Under the pieces are notes generated by a model. That model was not told the DNA's origin, did not search any database, and saw only the letters and a program-made list of their open reading frames with translations. From assembly GCA_019689975.1 (NCBI GenBank), contig JADGGK010000016.1, positions 1-50,394 of the forward strand: 50,394 bases of DNA, read 5' to 3'. Position numbers and translations under genes: made by a program. This DNA comes from Pseudolabrys sp. GTDB lineage: Bacteria; Pseudomonadota; Alphaproteobacteria; Rhizobiales; Xanthobacteraceae. This document shows positions 1 through 9,477 of this stretch, piece by piece. Every line of letters starts with the position of its first letter. Within the stretch, counting starts at the first letter, position 1.

Positions 1-113
1 GCGAGACCGCGCACGGGGTGCGGCGGGCGCCGCGGTAAAGATCGGGTTAACGCAGCTGCCGGCCGCGGACGGTTTGCGCCGCAGTCGTTAAGAATCGTCG
101 TTAAAAAACACGG

Positions 114-129
114 TTAAGCGACACTTAAC
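114..129 (+). promoter_or_regulatory. CtrA-type box upstream of the first porin
   Basis: The sequence reads TTAA, seven bases (gcgacac), then TTAAC. This exactly matches the TTAA-N7-TTAAC full site of the alphaproteobacterial cell-cycle regulator CtrA. It ends 67 bases before the ATG of the beta-barrel gene at 197. Further TTAA tetramers lie at 47-50, 88-91 and 101-104, so bases 47-128 hold five. I see no convincing -10 hexamer after the box. That CtrA binds here is inferred from the motif alone. Confidence 0.5.
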
Positions 130-196
130 GAATTGCTGGCAAGGTCCCTCGTGAGCGCGCTCCGCATGGGAGTCGCGGATTCGATGAGGGACGATC

Positions 197-1048
197 ATGG
201 TCAGGCGTTTTGCGATCTCGATGCTCGTGGCGATGGCTGCGCTGGCGAGCCTGCCGGCGGCGCGCGCCGCCGACCTGCTGATGCCGCCGCCGATCATTCC
301 GCCCGAAGCAGGCGGCTGGTATCTGCGCGGCGATATCGGCTTCACCAATCAGAGCGTCCGCAGCCTTTTCAACGTCAACTATTCCGGCTTCCAGTCGGTG
401 ACCAATGTCGACAAGGGCTTCGATGCCGCGCCGCTGTTCGGCCTCGGCATCGGCTATATGGTCAACAACTGGCTGCGCTTCGACGTGACCGGCGAATATC
501 GCGGCAACGCCAATTTCCACGGGTTCGACGTGGGACAGCTTCCCAACGGATCGTGCGGCGGCCCGCCGCCGTGCTTCGCCGCGGATCGCTACACGGCCAG
601 CAAGTCGGAATGGCTGTTCCTGCTCAACGGTTATGTCGATCTCGGCACGTGGTGGGGCGTCACGCCCTTCGTCGGCGGCGGCGTCGGCGCAAGCCGCATC
701 ACGATCAGCAATTTCGGCGACTTTTCGACCTGCATCAACAGCTCGTCATGCTCCGGAAACGGCGGCTCCGACGCCTTTGCCGGCACCGCCAGCACCTGGA
801 ATTTCGCCTGGGCGATCCACGCCGGGCTCGCCTATCAGGTCACGCGCAACCTCACGCTCGAGCTCGCCTACCGCTATGTCGATCTGGGCAAGGCGCAAAG
901 CGGCGACCTGATCGCCTTCAACGGCACCAACAATTTCTACAACCCGATGGAATTCCACCACATCACGTCGAGCGACCTCAAACTCGGCATGCGCTGGCTG
1001 CTCGACGTGCCGCCGCCGCCGCCGCCGCCGCTGCACAGCCGCGGCTAG
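197..1048 (+). CDS. Outer-membrane beta-barrel protein (Omp25/31-like)
   Basis: A 283-residue precursor that probably folds as a small beta-barrel in the outer membrane. Residues 1-24 form a signal peptide (VRR, then a hydrophobic core, cleavage after ARA). The mature part alternates Gly/aromatic strands such as GVTPFVGGGVGASRI and LTLELAYRYVDLG, as in Omp25/Omp31 and OmpA-type barrels. The start is set by GAGGGAC just upstream and by the signal peptide. The C-terminus is odd: after the last strand it ends in seven prolines and LHSRG, not the terminal Phe/Tyr usual for Bam substrates. A second barrel gene follows after 88 bases on the same strand. Its role as porin or structural protein is not resolved. 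Confidence 0.85.
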   Translation: MVRRFAISMLVAMAALASLPAARAADLLMPPPIIPPEAGGWYLRGDIGFTNQSVRSLFNVNYSGFQSVTNVDKGFDAAPLFGLGIGYMVNNWLRFDVTGEYRGNANFHGFDVGQLPNGSCGGPPPCFAADRYTASKSEWLFLLNGYVDLGTWWGVTPFVGGGVGASRITISNFGDFSTCINSSSCSGNGGSDAFAGTASTWNFAWAIHAGLAYQVTRNLTLELAYRYVDLGKAQSGDLIAFNGTNNFYNPMEFHHITSSDLKLGMRWLLDVPPPPPPPLHSRG

Positions 1049-1136
1049 CGCGAAGCGCCGCAGCCGTTCTGCGACGGCACCGGGCGCCGCATCAGGCACG
1101 GCGCCCGTCGCCGGGGATCGGGAAGGGGAAAAAGGA

Positions 1137-1970
1137 ATGCGCCGGTTGCGGATCATGTTGCGGGGCCTCGCCATCGGCGCAGCCGTCGCCGCCATGCCGG
1201 CGGGCGGTGCGGCCGCCGGCGGCTGGCTCGACGCGCCGCTGCGCGGCTCGCTGTTCGACGGCTACGCGCTGTGGGAAGGCTTCTATGTCGGAGGCCATGC
1301 GAGCTATGTCAGCGGCGGCGCCGATTTCAGCAACGTGACGCAGTCGGTCGTGGCCGACGCGCTTCGCAACACGTCCCTCGACAGCACCTTCGGCATCTCG
1401 AGCTGGTCGCTGCTCGGCAAGAGCGACTCCAACGGTTCCGGCTTCGGCGGTTTCCTCGGTTACAACTGGCAGTGGGACGACGTGGTGCTCGGCCTCGAGG
1501 CGAACTACACCAAGGCCGACTGGAGCGCGGTGTCCGCGAATTCGGTCAGCGCACAAATGACGTCCGGCACTACGACCCACGACGTGACGGTCGACGCGCG
1601 CTCGTCCATCAAACTGATCGATTATGCGTCGCTTCGCGGCCGCGCCGGTTACGCCACCGGCCACTTCCTGCCCTATGGACTGATCGGTTTCGTCGTCGGT
1701 CGGGCCGATATCGCGACATCGGCGACGATCACCGACACGCAGACGGACAATTCAGCCTCCCCACCCACCGTGACGACCGTGGTCAATCAGGCCAGCGACA
1801 ATCGGTCCGACAAGTTCATCTACGGCTATTCGATCGGCGCCGGGCTCGACGTAGCGCTCGCACCGAACGTGTTCGTGCGCGGCGAATATGAACGCATCCA
1901 GTTCTTCGGGCTCGGCGGATTGAGTCTCTATCTCAACAATATCCGCGGCGGCCTCGCCGTGCGGTTCTGA
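1137..1970 (+). CDS. Outer-membrane beta-barrel protein, porin family
   Basis: A 277-residue precursor with a signal peptide over about residues 1-27 (MRRLRIMLRG, then an Ala/Gly-rich core). The mature protein shows the rhizobial Omp25/Omp31 pattern: an early WEGFYVGGHASY strand, GFGGFLGYNWQWDDVVLGLEANY, then YASLRGRAGYATGHFLPYG, and a last strand ending GGLAVRF. The terminal Phe is the classical Bam signal. GGAAGGGG lies about ten bases upstream of the ATG. It follows the barrel gene at 197 in the same direction and the two are probably co-transcribed, although their sequences differ enough that this is not a recent duplication. Ligand and function are unknown. Confidence 0.85.
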   Translation: MRRLRIMLRGLAIGAAVAAMPAGGAAAGGWLDAPLRGSLFDGYALWEGFYVGGHASYVSGGADFSNVTQSVVADALRNTSLDSTFGISSWSLLGKSDSNGSGFGGFLGYNWQWDDVVLGLEANYTKADWSAVSANSVSAQMTSGTTTHDVTVDARSSIKLIDYASLRGRAGYATGHFLPYGLIGFVVGRADIATSATITDTQTDNSASPPTVTTVVNQASDNRSDKFIYGYSIGAGLDVALAPNVFVRGEYERIQFFGLGGLSLYLNNIRGGLAVRF

Positions 1971-2012
1971 GCCCGTCGCCGCTCGGGTTGACCCCGGCCG
2001 CCAACTCGCCTA

Positions 2013-2069
2013 TGTCCGCCAGCGGGACACCCCTCCCCACCGAGGGGCGCCTATCTGGAAGGATAGACC
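2013..2069 (+). promoter_or_regulatory. Structured serC leader (serC-motif candidate)
   Basis: The bases before serC can fold into two adjacent hairpins. CCCCTC at 2030-2035 pairs with GAGGGG at 2042-2047. CTATC at 2051-2055 pairs with GATAG at 2062-2066, leaving TGGAAG in the loop. The Shine-Dalgarno GGAAGGA spans that loop and the 3' strand, four to twelve bases before the ATG, so the second hairpin would limit ribosome access. A conserved serC RNA motif upstream of alphaproteobacterial serC genes is known. The assignment here rests on position and pairing, without a covariance search. Confidence 0.5.
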
Positions 2070-3242
2070 ATGAGCGCGAGCAAACCCGGCGTGCGGCCGG
2101 TCGTTCCGCACTTCTCCTCCGGCCCCTGCGCCAAGCGCCCCGGCTGGAATCTCACCGCTCTGACCGACGCCGCCCTGGGACGGTCGCATCGCGCGAAGCT
2201 CGGCAGGGCCAAGCTCAAGCGCGCCATCGACCTGACGCGCGAGGTGCTGGAAATTCCCGCTGACTATCGCATCGGCATCGTGCCGGCCTCCGACACCGGG
2301 GCGGTGGAGATGGCGCTGTGGTCGCTGCTCGGGCCGCGCCCGGTCACGATGCTCGCCTGGGAGAGTTTCGGCGAAGGCTGGGTCACCGACGTCGAGAAAC
2401 AGCTCGGGCTCAAGGACGTGACCGTGCTGCGCGCGCCCTACGGCGAGCTGCCGGATCTGGGCGCGGTCGATTTCAGCACCGACGTGGTGTTCACCTGGAA
2501 CGGCACCACGTCCGGCGTGCGCGTGCCCAACGGCGACTGGATCGCCGCCGACCGCAAGGGATTGACCATCTGCGATGCCACGTCGGCGGCCTTCGCGCAG
2601 AGGCTCGCCTGGGACAAGCTCGACGTCGCCACCTTCTCCTGGCAGAAGGCGCTCGGCGGGGAGGCGGCACACGGCATGCTGGTGCTGAGCCCGCGCGCGG
2701 TCGAGCGGCTCGAGACCTACAAGCCACCCTGGCCGCTGCCCAAGATCTTCCGCCTCACCAAGGGCGGCCGGCTCAACGAGGGTATCTTCGCCGGCGAAAC
2801 GATCAACACGCCCTCCATGCTGTGCGTGGAGGACTATCTCGACGCGCTCGGCTGGGCGAAGTCGATCGGCGGGCTTGCCGCGACCATTGCCCGCTCCGAT
2901 GCCAATGCCGCGGCGCTCGCCGCCTGGGTCAAGGTCACGCCGTGGGTCGAACACCTCGCGCGCGTGCCGGCCGAGCGCTCCAACACCTCCGTGTGCCTGA
3001 AGGTGGTCGATCCCGCGGTCACGCGGCTTCCGCTCGAGGCGCAGGGCGCCTTCGCCAAGTCGCTCGCCGGCCTCCTGGAGAAGGAGGGCGTGGCCTACGA
3101 CATCGCCTATTACCGCGATGCGCCGCCGGGCCTGCGCATCTGGTGCGGGGCGACGGTGGAGACGAGCGACATCGAGGCGCTCACGCCCTGGCTCGACTGG
3201 GCGTTCGCCGAGACCAAGGCCGCGCTGGCGAAGGCGGCCTAG
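2070..3242 (+). CDS. serC: Phosphoserine aminotransferase
   Basis: A 390-residue class V aminotransferase that converts 3-phosphohydroxypyruvate and glutamate to 3-phosphoserine and 2-oxoglutarate, the second step of serine synthesis. The N-terminus [17 protein letters not shown] is typical of the alphaproteobacterial SerC subfamily. The PLP lysine is probably K193 in [16 protein letters not shown]. The start has a strong Shine-Dalgarno (GGAAGGA) placed inside a hairpin. serA starts seven bases after the stop, so the two first steps of the pathway are made together. SerC enzymes often also serve vitamin B6 synthesis (4-phosphohydroxythreonine), which the sequence cannot confirm. Confidence 0.95.
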   Translation: MSASKPGVRPVVPHFSSGPCAKRPGWNLTALTDAALGRSHRAKLGRAKLKRAIDLTREVLEIPADYRIGIVPASDTGAVEMALWSLLGPRPVTMLAWESFGEGWVTDVEKQLGLKDVTVLRAPYGELPDLGAVDFSTDVVFTWNGTTSGVRVPNGDWIAADRKGLTICDATSAAFAQRLAWDKLDVATFSWQKALGGEAAHGMLVLSPRAVERLETYKPPWPLPKIFRLTKGGRLNEGIFAGETINTPSMLCVEDYLDALGWAKSIGGLAATIARSDANAAALAAWVKVTPWVEHLARVPAERSNTSVCLKVVDPAVTRLPLEAQGAFAKSLAGLLEKEGVAYDIAYYRDAPPGLRIWCGATVETSDIEALTPWLDWAFAETKAALAKAA

Positions 3243-3249
3243 CACGCGC

Positions 3250-4833
3250 ATGCCCAAGGTTCTCATCTCCGACGCGCTGTCGCCCTCCGCGGTGCAGATC
3301 TTCAAGGACCGCGGCATCGAGGTCGATTTCCAGCCGTCGCTCGGCAAGGACAAGGAGAGGCTCGCCGCGCTGATCGGCGACTATGACGGCCTCGCCATTC
3401 GTTCGGCCACCAAGGTATCGCCGAAGATTCTGGAGCGGGCGAAGAACCTCAAGGTGATCGGCCGCGCCGGCATCGGCGTCGACAATATCGACATTCCGGC
3501 CGCCACCGCGCGCGGCATCATCGTCATGAACACGCCGTTCGGCAATTCCATCACCACCGCCGAGCACGCCATTTCGCTGATGCTGGCGCTGGCACGGCAG
3601 ATCCCGGAAGCCGATGCCTCCACGCGGGCGGGGAAGTGGGAAAAGAACCGGTTCATGGGCGTCGAGATCTTCGGCAAGACGCTCGGGATCATCGGCTGCG
3701 GCAATATCGGCTCGATCGTCGCCGACCGCGCGCTCGGCCTGAAAATGAAGGTGATCGCCTACGATCCTTATCTTGCCTCCGAGCGCGCCGTCGACCTCGG
3801 GGTGGAGAAGGTGGAGCTCGACGAGTTGCTGCGCCGCTCGGATTTCATCACGCTGCACACGCCGCTCACCGACAAGACGCGCAACATCATCGACGCGGCT
3901 GCGCTCGCGAAGATGAAACCGGGCGTGCGCATCATCAATTGCGCGCGCGGCGGGCTGGTCGATGAGGCGGCGATCGTCGAGGCGCTGAAATCGGGACACG
4001 TTGCCGGCGCCGCGTTCGACGTATTCGCCACCGAGCCGGCGACCGACAACCCGCTCTTCAAATTGCCGAACGTCGTGTGCACGCCGCATCTCGGCGCCTC
4101 CACTACCGAGGCGCAAGAGAACGTGGCGCTGCAGATCGCCGAGCAGATGTCGGATTACCTCCTGCGCGGCGCCATCGCCAATGCGGTCAATTTCCCTTCG
4201 ATCAGCGCCGAGGAAGCGCCCAAGCTCAAACCCTTCATCGCGCTGGCCGAGAAGCTCGGCTCCTTCGCCGGGCAGCTCACGGAGACCGGCATCAGCAAGG
4301 TGCAGATCGCCTACGAAGGGCTTGTGGCGCAGATGAACACGCGGGCCTTGACCTCGGCGGCGCTCGCCGGCCTGCTGCGGCCGATGCTCGGCGACGTCAA
4401 CGTCGTCTCGGCCCCGGTGGTGGCCAAGGAGCGCGGCATCGTGGTCGAGGAAACGACGCGCGAGATGCCGGAGGATTACGAGAGCCTGATCACGGTCACG
4501 GTGACGACCGAGCGGCAGTCGCGGCACGTCTCCGGCACCGTGTTCGCCGATGGGCGCCCGCGCATCGTCAATATCAAGGGCATTCGCATGGACGCCGAGT
4601 TCGGCCCTTCGATGATCTACATCACCAATCTCGACAAGCCCGGCTTCATCGGCAAGTTCTCGTCCACGCTGGGCGATGCCGGGATCAACATCGCCACCTT
4701 CCATGTCGGCCGCGACAAGCCCGGCGGCAGCGCGATCGCGTTGATCGAGATCGACGGCGAGCTGCCGGAAGAGGTGCTCGCCAAGGTTCGCGCGCTGCCG
4801 CAGGTGCAGCAGGCCAAGCCGCTCCGGTTCTGA
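3250..4833 (+). CDS. serA: D-3-phosphoglycerate dehydrogenase, long form
   Basis: A 527-residue NAD-dependent enzyme that oxidises 3-phosphoglycerate to 3-phosphohydroxypyruvate, committing carbon to serine. The Rossmann motif GCGNIG is at residues 149-154. The catalytic Arg is in [10 protein letters not shown], and the Glu and His are in FATEPATDN and [10 protein letters not shown]. After the catalytic domain comes an allosteric-substrate-binding type insert, then an ACT domain from about residue 455 to the end ([20 protein letters not shown]). This is the long architecture seen in Mycobacterium and rhizobia, which usually gives serine feedback inhibition. The frame is open 44 codons further upstream, but the ATG at 3250 (MPKVLISD) fits the family start and avoids overlapping serC. 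Confidence 0.96.
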   Translation: MPKVLISDALSPSAVQIFKDRGIEVDFQPSLGKDKERLAALIGDYDGLAIRSATKVSPKILERAKNLKVIGRAGIGVDNIDIPAATARGIIVMNTPFGNSITTAEHAISLMLALARQIPEADASTRAGKWEKNRFMGVEIFGKTLGIIGCGNIGSIVADRALGLKMKVIAYDPYLASERAVDLGVEKVELDELLRRSDFITLHTPLTDKTRNIIDAAALAKMKPGVRIINCARGGLVDEAAIVEALKSGHVAGAAFDVFATEPATDNPLFKLPNVVCTPHLGASTTEAQENVALQIAEQMSDYLLRGAIANAVNFPSISAEEAPKLKPFIALAEKLGSFAGQLTETGISKVQIAYEGLVAQMNTRALTSAALAGLLRPMLGDVNVVSAPVVAKERGIVVEETTREMPEDYESLITVTVTTERQSRHVSGTVFADGRPRIVNIKGIRMDAEFGPSMIYITNLDKPGFIGKFSSTLGDAGINIATFHVGRDKPGGSAIALIEIDGELPEEVLAKVRALPQVQQAKPLRF

Positions 4834-4975
4834 GCGCGGCCTCGGGGGCGCGCGGCCGCGCCCCCGGAGGGCCGTCGCGACGCCTTGCCTCGGTCCGCGC
4901 CATCCTTTATCCGAAGATGGACCTGGCCGGCCGCACCCGGTTTCAGACGTCCGGACGCTGGCAGGGAACATCCGC

Positions 4976-6268
4976 ATGGCGAATGTCGTGGTAGTCGGGT
5001 CCCAGTGGGGCGACGAGGGCAAGGGAAAGATCGTCGACTGGTTGTCGGAACAGGCCGACATCGTGGTGCGCTTCCAGGGAGGCCATAACGCCGGGCATAC
5101 CCTGGTGATCGGCAATACCGTGTTCAAGCTTTCGCTGTTGCCGTCGGGAGTGGTGCGCGAAGGCAAGCTTTCGATCATCGGCAACGGCGTGGTCGTCGAC
5201 CCGCGGGCGCTGCTCGAGGAGATCGCCCAGCTCGACAAACAGGGAATCAAGGTGACGCCTGAGAAGCTGCGGATCGCCGAGAACGCCACGCTGATCCTGC
5301 CGCTGCATCGCGAGCTCGAAGCGCTGCGCGAGGCGGACGGCGCTGCCACGCGCATCGGCACCACCAAGCGCGGCATCGGCCCGGCCTATGAGGACAAGGT
5401 CGGCCGCCGCGCGATCCGTTTCATGGATCTTGCCGATCTGCCGGCACTCAAGCCGAAGATCGAGCGTCTGCTCGCGCACCACAACGCGCTGCGACGCGGA
5501 AGCGGGCTCGCCGAGATCGCGCCGCAAGCCGTCTACGAGGACCTGGCACAACTTGCCCCCCAGGTGCTGCCCTATATGGACACCGTATGGTCGCTGCTCG
5601 ATTCCAAGCGGCGCGAAGGCAAGCGCATCCTGTTCGAGGGCGCGCAGGGCGCGCTGCTCGACGTGGACCACGGCACCTATCCCTTCGTGACGTCGTCCAA
5701 TACCGTGGCGGCGCAGGCGGCGACCGGTTCCGGCATCGGCCCCAATGCGATCGACTATGTGCTCGGCATCTGCAAGGCCTATACGACGCGGGTCGGCGAG
5801 GGGCCGTTCCCGACCGAACAGGCCAATGCGGTCGGCCGCGCGCTCGGCGAGCGCGGTCGCGAATTCGGCACCGTTACGGGCCGCGCCCGACGGTGCGGCT
5901 GGTTCGACGCCGTGCTCGTGCGGCAGAGCGTCCGCACCTGCGGCATCGACGGTCTTGCACTCACCAAGCTCGACATCCTCGACGGTTTCGACACCATCAA
6001 GGTCTGCACCGCCTACCGGCTCGACGGCCGCGAGATCGACTATCTGCCCGCCGGCGAGCAGGCGCAGGCCCGGGTCGAGCCGGTCTATGAAACCATTGCC
6101 GGCTGGAAGGAGCCCACGGCGCGGGCGCGCTCATGGGCGCAGTTGCCCGCACAGGCCATAAAATATGTCCGCCGAATCGAGGAGTTGGTCGGCTGCCCGG
6201 TGGCGCTGCTCTCGACCAGCCCGGAGCGCGAAGACACCATTCTCATGCGCAATCCCTTCGAGGCTTGA
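4976..6268 (+). CDS. purA: Adenylosuccinate synthetase
   Basis: A 430-residue cytoplasmic GTPase that joins IMP and aspartate to form adenylosuccinate, the first committed step of AMP synthesis. The length is standard. The GTP-binding loop [14 protein letters not shown] is at residues 8-21, followed by [10 protein letters not shown] (active-site His), [12 protein letters not shown] and the base-recognition segment [10 protein letters not shown]. It lies 142 bases after serA on the same strand. A separate promoter in that gap is possible but I see no clear hexamers. Confidence 0.97.
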   Translation: MANVVVVGSQWGDEGKGKIVDWLSEQADIVVRFQGGHNAGHTLVIGNTVFKLSLLPSGVVREGKLSIIGNGVVVDPRALLEEIAQLDKQGIKVTPEKLRIAENATLILPLHRELEALREADGAATRIGTTKRGIGPAYEDKVGRRAIRFMDLADLPALKPKIERLLAHHNALRRGSGLAEIAPQAVYEDLAQLAPQVLPYMDTVWSLLDSKRREGKRILFEGAQGALLDVDHGTYPFVTSSNTVAAQAATGSGIGPNAIDYVLGICKAYTTRVGEGPFPTEQANAVGRALGERGREFGTVTGRARRCGWFDAVLVRQSVRTCGIDGLALTKLDILDGFDTIKVCTAYRLDGREIDYLPAGEQAQARVEPVYETIAGWKEPTARARSWAQLPAQAIKYVRRIEELVGCPVALLSTSPEREDTILMRNPFEA

Positions 6269-6309
6269 ATTCGGAAAAAAGACAAGAAGCCAAACCAGAT
6301 TGGGCAGCG

Positions 6310-7620
6310 ATGGCCGATTATCAATCCCTGATCTCCCGCGCCGTGGCCGGTCTCGAGCACAATACCGGCGAGAACCGGCGCATGCTCTACGAACGCGCGC
6401 GCGCCGCGCTGGTGACGCAGCTGCGCAGCGTCGATCCGCCTCTCGACGAGGCCGCCGTCATCCGCGAGCGCGTGGCCCTGGAGGAGGCCATCCGCAAGGT
6501 CGAGGCGGAAGCCGCCACCAAGACCTCGCCGGGCGGCGGCGCGCGGACGGCCGAGCCCGCCCCCACGCTGCGCGACCAGGGCCTGCGGGATTTTCGCGAA
6601 ACGGTCGCCGAAGCCGCGCGGGCGGGAGACGGCACGGCGGGGGCGAACAGCGCCGTGCGCGAAAAGCCGCGCGCCGTTGCCGGCGAGCGAGCGGCGGCCG
6701 GCGATCGCCCCGTGGCCGCCCCCCCGTCCGAGCCGCCGCGCCCGCATGAGGACGGGTGGGCGTCTTATGCCGGAGCCGGCGCAAGGTCGCCGCTTCGGCC
6801 CGCGCCCGTCGACCGCCCCGCCGAGCCGGAGGAACGGCCGCCGCGACCGGTGCGCAGCACCGCTCCGCTTGTCAAATGGGCCGCGGTGGCGGCGGTCGTG
6901 GTCGCGCTCGCCGCGCTCGGCTATTGGCAGCGCCAGACCGTCGGCGCGCTGGTCGGCGGGTTTCGCACCGCAAGCGACTCGGCCAGCCGGCCGAGCGCGC
7001 CGCCGCCGGCCACGCAGCCGAAAATCGACGAACGCATCGAATCGAAGACGGCCTCCCCGGCGACGGCGCCGGCCGCCGCGGTGGCGCAGAAGGTCGTCCT
7101 CTACGACGAGGATCCGAGCAATCCACAGGGCCGACGTTATGTCGGATCGGCCATCTGGCGCACCGAGACGGTGTCGCCGGGGCCGGGATTGGCTCCCGAG
7201 CTTGCGATCCGCGCTGACGTGGAGATACCCGAGCGCCACATGCGCATGACGCTGTCGATCCGCCGCAACACCGACAAGGCGCTGCCGGCGAGTCATACCA
7301 TCGAGGTCATGTTCACGCTGCCCGCCGATTTTGATCAAGGCGGCATCGGCAACGTTCCCGGCCTGCTGATGAAGACCAACGAACAGGCGCGCGGCCTGCC
7401 GCTCGCCGGGCTTTCCGTCAAGGTGACCAACGGCTATTTCCTGATCGGTCTGTCGGCGGTGGAGCTCGACGTGCAGCGCAATCTCGAATTGCTCAAGAGC
7501 CGCGACTGGTTCGACATTCCCATCATCTACAGCAGCGGCAAGCGCGCCATCCTGGCGTTGGAAAAAGGCACGCCCGGCCAGCGCGTGTTCGAAGAAGCCT
7601 TCCGCGCCTGGGGCGAGTAG
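6310..7620 (+). CDS. Unknown membrane-anchored protein with soluble C-terminal domain
   Basis: A 436-residue protein that I do not recognise functionally. Residues 1-70 are helical and charged (ADYQSLISRAVAGLEHNTGE). A Pro/Ala/Arg-rich linker runs to about 185. One transmembrane helix lies at about 187-206 (LVKWAAVAAVVVALAALGYW). After a second low-complexity linker, residues 261-436 form a compact domain (KVVLYDEDPSNPQGRRYVGS to the end) with beta-rich segments. With positive residues before the helix, the C-terminal domain is probably periplasmic. The frame stays open into purA, but the ATG at 6310, 41 bases after purA, is chosen because upstream codons would overlap purA. Position suggests co-transcription with purA. 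Proteins like this are conserved beside purA in related genomes as far as I recall, but no role is known to me. Confidence 0.75.
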   Translation: MADYQSLISRAVAGLEHNTGENRRMLYERARAALVTQLRSVDPPLDEAAVIRERVALEEAIRKVEAEAATKTSPGGGARTAEPAPTLRDQGLRDFRETVAEAARAGDGTAGANSAVREKPRAVAGERAAAGDRPVAAPPSEPPRPHEDGWASYAGAGARSPLRPAPVDRPAEPEERPPRPVRSTAPLVKWAAVAAVVVALAALGYWQRQTVGALVGGFRTASDSASRPSAPPPATQPKIDERIESKTASPATAPAAAVAQKVVLYDEDPSNPQGRRYVGSAIWRTETVSPGPGLAPELAIRADVEIPERHMRMTLSIRRNTDKALPASHTIEVMFTLPADFDQGGIGNVPGLLMKTNEQARGLPLAGLSVKVTNGYFLIGLSAVELDVQRNLELLKSRDWFDIPIIYSSGKRAILALEKGTPGQRVFEEAFRAWGE

Positions 7621-7646
7621 CGCCCCGCGCGCGGCGCGACCACGGC

Positions 7647-9467
7647 TCACAGCGGCTGCGTTGCCGCCTCCAGCCAGCCGCGCGTTTCGGCATCGACGAG
7701 CGGACCGATCACCTCGTGCACGCGGGCGTGGTAGCTGTCGAGCCATTGCCGCTCCTTCGCCGTCAGCATCCGAGGCTCGATCAGCGTCCGGTCGATCGGT
7801 GCGAGCGTCAGCGTCTCGAACGCGTTGAGCGGTTTCTCGCCACCGGGCGGCTTGGGTTCGGCAATCACGAGGACCAGGTTCTCGATGCGGATGCCGTAGG
7901 CGGCGGTCTTGTAGTAGCCGGGTTCGTTGGACAGGATCATGCCGCGTCGCAGCGCGACGGTGCCGAGCTTGGAGATGCGCGCCGGCCCTTCGTGCACCGA
8001 GAGGTAGCTGCCGACGCCGTGGCCCGTACCATGGTCGAAGTCGAGCCCGGCGCGCCAGAGCGCGGTGCGCGCGAGCGGGTCGAGCTGCGCGCCGGTCGTG
8101 TTCTCGGGAAAGACCGCGGTGGCAATGGCGATGTGACCCTTGAGCACGCGCGTGAAACGGTCGCGCATTTCCGCGCTCGGCGTGCCGACCGCGATGGTGC
8201 GCGTCACGTCGGTGGTGCCGTCCTCGTATTGCGCTCCCGAATCGATGAGAAAGAGCTCGTTCGTTCCGATGCGGCGGTTGGAGGTGCGGGTGACGCGGTA
8301 ATGCACGACGGCCCCGTTGGGGCCGGCGCCGGCGATCGTCGGAAAGGCGATGTCCTTCAACCGTCCGGTCTCGCGGCGGAAGCTTTCCATCGCCGCGACC
8401 GCATCGATTTCCGTGAGCCGGCCCTTCGGCGCCTCGCGGGCAAACCAGGCGAGAAAGCGCGCGACCGCCGCGCCGTCGCGCTTGTGCGCGGCGCGGGCGC
8501 CCGCAATCTCGACCTGATTCTTCACCGCCTTCATCGTCGTGATCGGATCGGTGCCGTTCACCGGCTTGCCGCCGCCGTCGACGATGAGGCGGGTCAGCGC
8601 GTCGGCCGCGCTCGCGCGGTCGAGCCGCACGATCTTGCCGCGCAGGTCCGCAAGGTCGCGCACGAGCTCGCGGGGCTCGCGGATGTCCGCCACCTCTTCG
8701 AGCGCACGGCGGACCGCGTCGTCGAGCTTGGTGCCGTCGACATAGAGCACCGCGCGGCCCTCGCGCGGAATCGCGGCGAAGGCGAGCGCGACCGGCGTAT
8801 GCGGGAGGTCCGCACCGCGGATATTGAAGGCCCAGGCGACGTTGTGCGGATCCGACACGATCAGGCAATCGGCGCGCAGCCGCGCCAGCTCCGCGCCGAT
8901 GCGCTTGAGCTTGGCGGCGGCGCTTTCGCCGGCGAATGCGAGATCATGCAGCACCACGCGACGCTGCGGCGGCGGCGGGCGGTCGCGCCAGAGCGCGTCG
9001 ATCGGATTGTCGCCAAGCGCGACCAGCTCGGCGCCGGCCTCCTCGCAGGCCGCGCGCAATTTCGCCGCGGTCTCGCTCGTGTGCAGCCACGGGTCGTAAC
9101 CGATCCGCGCGCCGCGCGCGAGGTTCCGCGCCAGCCATTGTTCGGGCGGATGCTCGATGAGGTGCTCGAGTGTGAACACCGTGCCGTCGGTCTCCGCCGT
9201 GGCCTGCACGGTATAGCGTCCGTCGACGAACAGAACGGCGGTGTCCGCGAGCACGACGGCAAGACCGGCCGATCCGGTGAATCCGGTGAGCCACGCAAGG
9301 CGTTCCTCGCCCGGCGGCAGATATTCGTTCTGCTGGCGATCGGCCCGCGGCACCAGCAGGCCGTCGAGCCCGCGTTGCGTGAGTTCCGCGCGCAGCGCGG
9401 CGACCCGGGCGGCGCTCTGCGCGCGCCCGCCTGTCTCCTCGAAGGATTGAAGGCGTGCCTCGAACAT
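7647..9467 (-). CDS. Aminopeptidase P family metallopeptidase (M24)
   Basis: A 606-residue cytosolic Xaa-Pro aminopeptidase, which removes N-terminal residues preceding proline. The long architecture is visible: two creatinase-like N-terminal domains, then the pita-bread M24 domain and its C-terminal extension. Metal ligands are recognisable in DSGAQYEDGTTDVTRT (two Asp), HGTGHGVGSYLSVHE (His) and NEPGYY (Glu), with a last Glu in GIRIENL. The ATG at 9467 (MFEARLQSFEE) matches family starts; the frame runs open 92 codons further but that would cover prmA. It begins ten bases after the prmA stop, so they form an operon. It converges on the unknown gene ending at 7620. Confidence 0.93.
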   Translation of the reverse strand: MFEARLQSFEETGGRAQSAARVAALRAELTQRGLDGLLVPRADRQQNEYLPPGEERLAWLTGFTGSAGLAVVLADTAVLFVDGRYTVQATAETDGTVFTLEHLIEHPPEQWLARNLARGARIGYDPWLHTSETAAKLRAACEEAGAELVALGDNPIDALWRDRPPPPQRRVVLHDLAFAGESAAAKLKRIGAELARLRADCLIVSDPHNVAWAFNIRGADLPHTPVALAFAAIPREGRAVLYVDGTKLDDAVRRALEEVADIREPRELVRDLADLRGKIVRLDRASAADALTRLIVDGGGKPVNGTDPITTMKAVKNQVEIAGARAAHKRDGAAVARFLAWFAREAPKGRLTEIDAVAAMESFRRETGRLKDIAFPTIAGAGPNGAVVHYRVTRTSNRRIGTNELFLIDSGAQYEDGTTDVTRTIAVGTPSAEMRDRFTRVLKGHIAIATAVFPENTTGAQLDPLARTALWRAGLDFDHGTGHGVGSYLSVHEGPARISKLGTVALRRGMILSNEPGYYKTAAYGIRIENLVLVIAEPKPPGGEKPLNAFETLTLAPIDRTLIEPRMLTAKERQWLDSYHARVHEVIGPLVDAETRGWLEAATQPL

Positions 9468-9477
9468 GGACGGCACT

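Noticed and set aside
3181-5376. A 731-codon minus-strand frame across serA and purA
   Set aside because: It shadows two well-supported plus-strand genes.
6085-8868. A 927-codon minus-strand frame over purA and its neighbours
   Set aside because: It is out of frame with the M24 peptidase and antisense to purA and the unknown gene; no domain is seen.
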